In this document: positions 59,024-64,000 of the stretch, in pieces
Layout: the number at the start of each line of letters is the position of its first letter
Position numbering within the stretch: position 1 is the stretch's first letter
Assembly: GCF_000160455.2 (NCBI RefSeq)
Contig: NZ_ACJX03000001.1
Location: 878,001-942,000, forward strand
Direction of reading: 5' to 3'
Origin: Acetomicrobium hydrogeniformans ATCC BAA-1850
GTDB lineage: Bacteria > Synergistota > Synergistia > Synergistales > Acetomicrobiaceae
DNA: 64,000 bases
The notes under the pieces: generated by a model
What the model was told of the DNA's origin: nothing
The model's input: the letters and a program-made list of their open reading frames with translations, nothing else
Databases searched by the model: none
Made by a program: the position numbers and the translations under genes

Positions 59024-59950
59024 TTAATCGTAACGGATTCTGGGGTCTATGAACCCGTAGGAAATGTCGACTATTAAATTGGCTACCAAAAATATCACCG
59101 CCATAAATATGACCGTGCCTCGAATCATGGGAAAATCTCTGGCTATCAGGGCCTCAACGGCCAGCCTTCCCACTCCAGGCCAGGCAAAGATGGTCTCGGT
59201 CAAAACTGCACCTGAAAGCAGCTCGGCCACCTGAGTACCAATGATGGTAACGACTGGAATTAGCGCGTTTTTCAAAGCATGTCGCATTATTACAATTCTT
59301 TCGCGCAATCCCTTTGCCCTGGCCGTACGGATGTAGTCCTGGGTCAAGACCTCCAGCATACAGGATCGCGTTAGCCTCGCTATGAGGGCAGCCGGCCTGA
59401 CTCCCAATGTGATCACGGGAAGTATGAAGTAACGCCAATCCCCCGGAACGTAACCAACCCCCGGTACCAGATGAAGCGTATAGGCAAAGATCAACAAAAG
59501 CAAAAGCCCCACCCAAAAGACGGGGGCACTGATACCCGATATCGCTATGAACATGGCCGAATAATCGAATATTGAATATTGTTTCACGGCAGAGACCACT
59601 CCTGCCAATATTCCCAAAAGGGCCGCCAAGACCATGGCCCAAAAGGCGAGCTTCAGGGTGGCTCCGAAGCGAGTCATCAAGGCGTCTACGACCTTTTCGT
59701 TGTTCCTGTAGGATACTCCCAAATCGCCCCTTACCAGGTCCTTCAAAAACCTCGTGTACTGCTTATGAATCGGAAGGTCTAACCCCAGGTCGGCCCTGAT
59801 GCGGGCCAGCGTCTCGGGATCGCCCCTTTGGCCCATCATCAACCTGGCAGGATCGCCGGGAACTATCGTCATCAGAATAAATACTATGGTCACAACTCCC
59901 CATATGACGGGGACTGCATAAAGCATTTTTCTCACGATGTAGGAAAACAT
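59024..59950 (-). CDS. Peptide ABC transporter permease (DppB type)
   Basis: A 308-residue permease: FSYIVRKMLYAVPVIWGV at the N-terminus, FILMTIVPGDPARLMMG, LDLPIHKQYTRFLKDLVRGDLG, and TRSCMLEVLTQDYIRTARAKGL with the EAA loop. The ATG 7 bases after GGGAGG is chosen; five codons earlier is a weaker start. It follows the interrupted binding-protein gene after a hairpin. Confidence 0.94.
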   Translation of the reverse strand: MFSYIVRKMLYAVPVIWGVVTIVFILMTIVPGDPARLMMGQRGDPETLARIRADLGLDLPIHKQYTRFLKDLVRGDLGVSYRNNEKVVDALMTRFGATLKLAFWAMVLAALLGILAGVVSAVKQYSIFDYSAMFIAISGISAPVFWVGLLLLLIFAYTLHLVPGVGYVPGDWRYFILPVITLGVRPAALIARLTRSCMLEVLTQDYIRTARAKGLRERIVIMRHALKNALIPVVTIIGTQVAELLSGAVLTETIFAWPGVGRLAVEALIARDFPMIRGTVIFMAVIFLVANLIVDISYGFIDPRIRYD

Positions 59951-59973
59951 ACATTTGCCTCCCATCTTCGATC

Positions 59974-60005
59974 AAATGTGGGCTAGCCGCGACTAGCCCA
60001 CATTT
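59974..60005 (-). promoter_or_regulatory. Intercistronic hairpin between dppA and dppB
   Basis: Perfect 13-bp stem (59974-59986 with 59993-60005), 6-base loop, no long T run. It lies between the binding-protein stop and the DppB start, the same place as the hairpins in the TRAP and BMP operons. Confidence 0.75.
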
Positions 60006-60014
60006 GTCATTAAT

Positions 60015-61649
60015 TTACTTTTCGATCCATACGACCTCAAGGGGAGTAGTGTAGTCTCCAAAGGCGGGAAGATGTATGTTCTTCAGCCAATCTTGAGCCA
60101 GCAAGCTCGTCGTGTAGTGAAACAGGAACAACCAAGGGGCATCGTCAACTATCATCTGCTCTGCCTCCTGATAAAGCTTCATTCGCTTATTCCAATCCGT
60201 CTCCACGCGCGCCGCAGCCAACAATTCATCCACCTTTGGATTGCTGTAAAAGGAGTAGTTGCCCTTGGAACCGTGGTTTGCGGAGTGGAGCAATACGTAT
60301 AGGAAGTTGTCCGGGTCGGCGTAATCGGCTACCCAACCCATTCTGAACACCTGAGTCTCTCCCCGTTCACAGAGATCCAGATGCACTCCCCAGTCGAGAA
60401 CCTTGATGTTTATGTTGATGCCAAGGTTCTTGAGTTGCGCCTGAATTGCTTCAGATATGAGGGTGTGGCGGGGGTCGTTGTTGACGTTCAAGTCGACGGT
60501 TATTCCGTCGGGGTAGCCTGCCTCAGCCAATAACTGCTTTGCCTTTTCAGGATTGTACTCATATCCCCTCAAATTGGGATTGTACCCCGGCATGCCGGGA
60601 GGAAGGATTCCCTTAGCCGGGTAATAGCGCCCGTGTATAACGAGTTCGTTTATGGCTTCCCTGTCTACAGCGTAATTAAATGCCTGCCTAAGTTTCAAAT
60701 TGTCCTTAAAGGGAGGTTTGGAGTTGTTAAATCCGTAGTAATAAGTCCCAAGTTCAGGCCTTTCTTGCAGCAGGTGGGAGTACTGGGCCTTTATCTCTTC
60801 GTAATATTCGTCCGGAGGCGCAGGCAGGACGTCTATGTTTCCCTTCTTAAACTCCTCGTAGGCAATCGTGTTATCGGGTATTATGACGATCTCGATACCG
60901 TCCAGGTAGGGAAGCTGTCTGCCAGCTTCGTCCTTTTTCCAATAATCGGGGTTTTTCCTGTAGACCAACCGTTGATCGTGATCCCAGCGCTCCAGAATGA
61001 ACGCTCCCGTGCCTACAGGATGGAAGTTGAATTCCTTGCCCCACTTCTCGGCATCCTCTTTGGGAACCACTACAAAGGAGTTATAGGCCAGTACGCTGAG
61101 GAAGGGAGAAAAGGGATAGTCCAGTTCGAATTGCAAGGTGTAGTCGTCAACGACCTTGATTCCAATCCATTCATCGGCCTTGCCGTCGACGAAATCCTGA
61201 TATCCCTTGACCATATCGATGAAATAAGCTCTTGGGGAATTGACCTTAACCAGCCTCTCGAAGGAATATTTCCAGTCGTGGGCCGTTACCTCGCGTCCGC
61301 CGTTTTCGGTGGGTTTGCCGAGAGATTCTTTGTGGAATTTGACGCCCTTCCTTAAGTGAAAGGTCCATGTCTTTCCATCGGGACTTGCCTCCTAGCTTTC
61401 GGCCAACCTAGGAACTATGCTCTTTCCGTCGGGATCATTATCTACCAGCATATCGAACATGAGGTACACGTTTCTCGAGGAGCTGGTGTCAGTTGCCATC
61501 GCCGGATCTAGCTTGGGAGGATCGTTTACCGCACGCCACCTCAACACGCCACCATACTTCGGCTCCTGAGCCGCTGCCGCGTTCTGCCCCACAAAAACCA
61601 GGGAAAGAAGGATCGCGACCATTACGAACCAAACCAACCGTCTCTTCAC
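60015..61649 (-). pseudogene. Peptide ABC transporter binding protein (SBP family 5) interrupted by one TAG
   Basis: One frame of 545 codons. Signal peptide (about 1-27), then EPKYGGVLRWRAVNDPPKLDPA; codon 86 is TAG (61392-61394), then EASPDGKTWTFHLRKGVKFH and the rest of the family fold to a normal stop. Family members read AESWE-x-SPDG here, so the stop replaces the conserved Trp by a single TGG-to-TAG change. The rest shows no decay, so this is a very recent nonsense mutation, a base-call error, or suppressed. GTG start. The partners dppBCDF are intact. Confidence 0.87.
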
Positions 61650-61674
61650 AACTCTTCGCCACCTTTCGTTTATT

Positions 61675-61693
61675 TTAATGCTTGTCGCATTAA
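61675..61693. promoter_or_regulatory. Inverted repeat upstream of the dpp operon
   Basis: TTAATGC and its reverse complement GCATTAA around 5 bases, 26 bp upstream of the dppA start. A candidate operator. The IS605-type element starts only about 65 bp further upstream. Confidence 0.4.
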
Positions 61694-61767
61694 AGCCTCA
61701 CGTAATAAGGGTGGTGACAAAACATAAGAAACATGCCTAAAGATATGGCGATGGTTCTTGACATACT

Positions 61768-61787
61768 CCCACGAATAAATTTGTGGG
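61768..61787 (-). repeat. Right-end hairpin of the IS605-type element
   Basis: CCCAC/GTGGG stem with an AT-rich loop, followed by GAGTATGTCAA on the minus strand. This is the subterminal hairpin read by TnpA and also the usual 3' scaffold of the TnpB-associated guide RNA, whose guide would be the flanking sequence beyond 61758. Confidence 0.7.
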
Positions 61788-61795
61788 ATTCTGGT

Positions 61796-62929
61796 TCATC
61801 GAAGGATGCCCGCCGAAGCAGGTTTTACTCCTTCTCCCCCAAGGGTTGATGCCCCAACCCTGAGAATGTTTATGGCCGCATTGACATCCCGATCATGCAC
61901 TGCACCGCATATCGGACAGGCCCAACTTCTTACATCGAGAGACAATTCTTCCAGCACATACCCACACTTCGAACATGTCTTGCTGGAAGGATAAAACCGC
62001 GGAATTTCTACTACCATCGTCCCAACCTTGGTACACTGGTGCTTTAAGATGTTTACAAACTGGCCGTGTCCGAGATCGGATATCTTTCTTCCCCACATTT
62101 TTTGCATCGCATTAATGTTTAAGTCTTCAATGCAGATTATGGTATATTCTTCAGCCAGTTCTTTAGCCAGCTTGAAGTGATAGTCCCTGCGGCGGTTTGT
62201 TATCTTCTTATAGGCCTTGGCAAGAGTTATTAATGCTTTTTTGCGATTGTTAGATCCTTTCTTTTTGCGGGAAAGGATTCTGTGCAGTTTCCGTATTTCT
62301 TTTATACTTTGTTTGAAGAATAAAGGAGATTCGATAATTTTTCCATCTGACGTTGTGAGAAACTGCTTCAGGCCGAAGTCCAACCCGACGCTTTTACCCG
62401 ATCTTGGTTCGACAGCGGTCTCTTCAGTTTCACACGTCAGATGAATGTATATATCTCCCAGAAAGTCGCGTTTAACTGTCAAGGTCTTAATTTTTCCTTC
62501 AATATTGCGGGACTTGGAGTATTTGTATACGTTGCCCATAATTATAATCTTATTCCCTTCAAGCAGTTTGTATCCGGTCTGCTTCAAAGTGAAAGATTTG
62601 TACTTCTTGATCTTCTTGAAGGAAGGCGGCGCTGTTTTGATACCGCGCTTTTGGTTTTTGAAAAAAAGCTTGTAGTTCCTTTCAATCCGCTGGGCAATAT
62701 CCTGGATCGCCTGGGAACCTAACTGATTCCAGAAAACAAACCTTCGGCGTTTCTTTAATTTCGTCATATGTTGCATCAGTTTGTTGACGTTCAAATGTTT
62801 TCCGTACAGGCGGTAGTATCTCTTATGCAGGGCTATAAGGTGGTTATATATACGCCCAGCAACGTCTATCAATCTATGAAGTTTTTTGTTCTTCTTTGAG
62901 CGGTAGAGCTTGAAACGGTAGGTTTTCAT
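61796..62929 (-). CDS. tnpB: TnpB, RNA-guided nuclease of IS605 elements
   Basis: A 377-residue TnpB (OrfB). RuvC-type residues are intact: Asp in VGLDFGLKQFL, Glu in IICIEDLNINAM, Asp in HDRDVNAAINIL. A zinc ribbon CSKCGYVLEE with CPICG lies between the last two. It is the compact ancestor of Cas12-type nucleases and uses an RNA from the element's right end. The start overlaps the tnpA stop (ATGA). Confidence 0.95.
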   Translation of the reverse strand: MKTYRFKLYRSKKNKKLHRLIDVAGRIYNHLIALHKRYYRLYGKHLNVNKLMQHMTKLKKRRRFVFWNQLGSQAIQDIAQRIERNYKLFFKNQKRGIKTAPPSFKKIKKYKSFTLKQTGYKLLEGNKIIIMGNVYKYSKSRNIEGKIKTLTVKRDFLGDIYIHLTCETEETAVEPRSGKSVGLDFGLKQFLTTSDGKIIESPLFFKQSIKEIRKLHRILSRKKKGSNNRKKALITLAKAYKKITNRRRDYHFKLAKELAEEYTIICIEDLNINAMQKMWGRKISDLGHGQFVNILKHQCTKVGTMVVEIPRFYPSSKTCSKCGYVLEELSLDVRSWACPICGAVHDRDVNAAINILRVGASTLGGEGVKPASAGILR

Positions 62930-63327
62930 TTGTTCTTCTGCTTCTCGATATACTTGCGGATAGTTTCTTCGGATATATGGCCAACCGATTCACAGTAGTA
63001 CGATCTGGTCCACATAGACGGTAGCCTACTTTTCAGCGATGGGAACTCTTGTCTCAATATACGAGAAGTATAACCTTTCAACTGCTGTACGATAAAATGG
63101 GGGCTATTGGTAGGCGTTGTTTTCACGAACAGATGCACATGATCTGGCATGATCTCCATTTGGACAATCTCTAGTTCAATCTCATGAGCCTTTTGTAACA
63201 GCAGTTTCTCCAGCCGTTTTGCCACATCATCCACCAGTACTTTGCGGCGGTATTTAGGACACCAGATAAGATGATAGCTAATATTGTATACAGTTGTTGT
63301 TGACCGTTTCCATCTTTTCCCGTTCAT
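62926..63327 (-). CDS. tnpA: TnpA, Y1 HUH transposase of IS200/IS605 family
   Basis: A 133-residue single-strand transposase. The HUH motif is MPDHVHLFV, the catalytic Tyr is in RKYIEKQ near the C-terminus, and the N-terminal YNISYHLIWCPKYRR is typical. All catalytic parts are intact, so the element may be active. Confidence 0.96.
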   Translation of the reverse strand: MNGKRWKRSTTTVYNISYHLIWCPKYRRKVLVDDVAKRLEKLLLQKAHEIELEIVQMEIMPDHVHLFVKTTPTNSPHFIVQQLKGYTSRILRQEFPSLKSRLPSMWTRSYYCESVGHISEETIRKYIEKQKNK

Positions 63328-63346
63328 AATTAAATTATAATATAGT

Positions 63347-63373
63347 TATTAGATATTTGCAATACATCTAATA
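63347..63373 (-). repeat. Left-end hairpin of the IS605-type element
   Basis: 8-bp stem TATTAGAT/ATCTAATA around 11 bases, 20 bases upstream of the tnpA ATG. Position and size match TnpA-binding subterminal hairpins. The exact cleavage site beyond it is not resolved. Confidence 0.6.
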
Positions 63374-63385
63374 AAAATAACACCA

Positions 63386-63838
63386 CCTTTCATCCCACCT
63401 TTAAAAAAGGGGGCTTTCCCGGCGGTTGATCGTAAGAAGACATGCTTTTTCATTCCCATGCTACGCATAGGGTTAAAAAATCCGATGAGGAAAGGGCAAT
63501 AAGATACTATGTACCCAAGGGGTAAAGCCAAAAACGACCTCAAAAACAGTAATGCTTTTATGAATTTCGAAAAACCCAAAGTCGAGATATCCGAATATAC
63601 CATGAACATCCTGTGATTGTTCGAATAATTTTTTACGTTTGATAAATTTATATTAATTGAGTCTCGGAAGAAAAGTCAAGACATTTCGCATAATTATAAT
63701 AACTGATGATTTACTAATGCAAATAAACGAGCAACATAATATGCAACGATTTATCGTAATATCACAAGTTGAGTAACAATTATTAATAGATAAATAAATA
63801 AATCTAACAATAATGACGCTAAACTCATCTAAAATAAA
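63386..63838. other. AT-rich region without a supported gene
   Basis: About 450 bp. A hairpin (63394-63416, CCCACCTTT with AAAGGGGG) may be a terminator of a decayed transcript. The rest is AT-rich with scattered stops in all frames. It looks like decayed or regulatory DNA. No operator or RNA was recognised. Confidence 0.5.
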
Positions 63839-64000
63839 TCAACTCCCGGCATTTTTCGTAAGGTCGTCAAAATCGATCTTCTCCTTTTGGAGGTTCCCGT
63901 GCCGAGAGACCTTCACGCGCACAAAACCGCCTTCATGGGGGACTTCTTCAATCGTACGTTTCATTTTTACCCTTGAAACCGGCCAATATCTCACCCCTAT
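63839..64000 (-). CDS. 3' end of a probable LarC-like gene
   Basis: The last 53 codons of a leftward gene that enters from the right edge. The peptide GVRYWPVSRVKMKRTIEEV then GGFVRVKVSRH resembles the C-terminal ferredoxin-like domain of LarC (DUF111), a nickel-pincer cofactor enzyme, where a basic linker leads into a GxVRVKV strand. The fragment is short, so this is a tentative call. Confidence 0.4.
   Translation of the reverse strand: MGVRYWPVSRVKMKRTIEEVPHEGGFVRVKVSRHGNLQKEKIDFDDLTKNAGS

Larger units (their letters stand above)
61758..63385 (-). mobile_element. IS200/IS605-family element carrying tnpA and tnpB
   Basis: Complete single-stranded-DNA transposon read leftward. The left-end hairpin is near 63347-63373, tnpA and tnpB overlap by 4 bases, and the right-end hairpin (61768-61787) is followed by TCAA, a typical cleavage tetranucleotide, ending near 61758. 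There are no inverted terminal repeats or target duplication, as expected for this family. The left boundary is only approximate. Both proteins look intact. Confidence 0.88.

Noticed and set aside
59575-59592. Half-match to parS (TTGTTTCACGGCAG) inside the DppB gene
   Set aside because: Only the left half fits; the right half of the palindrome is missing, so it is unlikely to bind ParB.
61392-61394. Pyrrolysine insertion at the dppA TAG
   Set aside because: The site is a conserved Trp in the family, one base from TGG, and no Pyl gene is seen; mutation or error is simpler.
63349-63609. 86-codon minus frame right of the IS element
   Set aside because: No ribosome site, crosses the left-end hairpin of the element, and the composition is low-complexity.
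1-64000. CRISPR arrays, prophage, rRNA and tRNA genes
   Set aside because: No regularly spaced repeats, no phage structural or integrase genes, and no rRNA or tRNA sequence recognised on reading the window.

Overview
The window reads as a chromosomal segment of a fermentative, strictly anaerobic, probably Na+-dependent and possibly thermophilic diderm bacterium. The gene set recalls Synergistota of the Acetomicrobium/Anaerobaculum kind; this is inferred from content and protein style, not from a marker gene. Supporting traits are a Na+-pumping methylmalonyl-CoA decarboxylase operon with a B12-dependent mutase, split class I fumarase, a TAXI-type TRAP transporter, a flavodiiron protein, EtfAB, two-subunit CoA-transferase, nucleoside-type BMP ABC importer, a peptide ABC importer and a giant AsmA-like protein. 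No rRNA, tRNA or CRISPR array was seen.

Layout. 1-9.8 kb (minus): edge fragment of a YkvI-like membrane protein, an FAD-linked 2-hydroxyacid oxidase, an RpiR/MurR regulator, then a catabolic operon (aminotransferase, TAXI binding protein, fused TRAP permease, 3-oxoacid CoA-transferase A/B, thiolase) whose promoter carries palindromic operators. 9.9-13.4 kb (minus): fumarase alpha/beta, a patatin-like lipase and a PlsY acyltransferase fused to a CTP-type lipid kinase domain. 13.5-19.7 kb (minus): methylmalonyl-CoA mutase (two subunits), epimerase and all four decarboxylase subunits; the beta subunit carries an in-frame TGA. 19.9-27.1 kb: YvyF-like zinc-ribbon protein, flavodiiron protein, HAD hydrolase, glutamate dehydrogenase with a structured leader, TenA, a queuosine-precursor-type transporter, family 4 uracil-DNA glycosylase and an SfsA/GIY-YIG fusion.

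27.7-34.9 kb: nucleoside-type ABC importer facing a purine phosphoribosyltransferase, then BioY, YigZ and HIT genes. A perfect parS centromere site lies at 34.93 kb, about 10 kb from parA-parB-rsmG (44.6-47 kb), which points to an origin-proximal region. 35-44.4 kb: EtfAB, an AI-2E/PerM-family transporter, a Fur-family regulator leading a zinc-type ABC operon (probably leaderless, with a 17-bp palindrome over its -35), then serA behind a consensus promoter, a long hairpin and a terminator, a layout expected of an undescribed cis-regulatory RNA. 47-56 kb: PPC-domain protein, thermonuclease-like protein, an unknown secreted protein, the AsmA-like protein, a beta-CASP nuclease, nitroreductase, and a TlpA/CcdA thiol relay. 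56-61.7 kb: peptide ABC importer whose binding-protein gene is interrupted by one TAG. 61.76 to about 63.4 kb: complete IS200/IS605 element with TnpA and TnpB. The right edge holds the 3' end of a probable larC-like gene.

How the parts work together: amino acids and organic acids are imported (TRAP, Dpp, BMP), deaminated (aminotransferase, GdhA), and cleaved through CoA-transferase/thiolase or sent through fumarase and the methylmalonyl-CoA branch, where decarboxylation drives Na+ export. EtfAB, the flavodiiron protein and the thiol relay handle electrons and oxygen stress. Three binding-protein genes are separated from their permease or ATPase genes by strong intercistronic hairpins, a repeated design for unequal expression.
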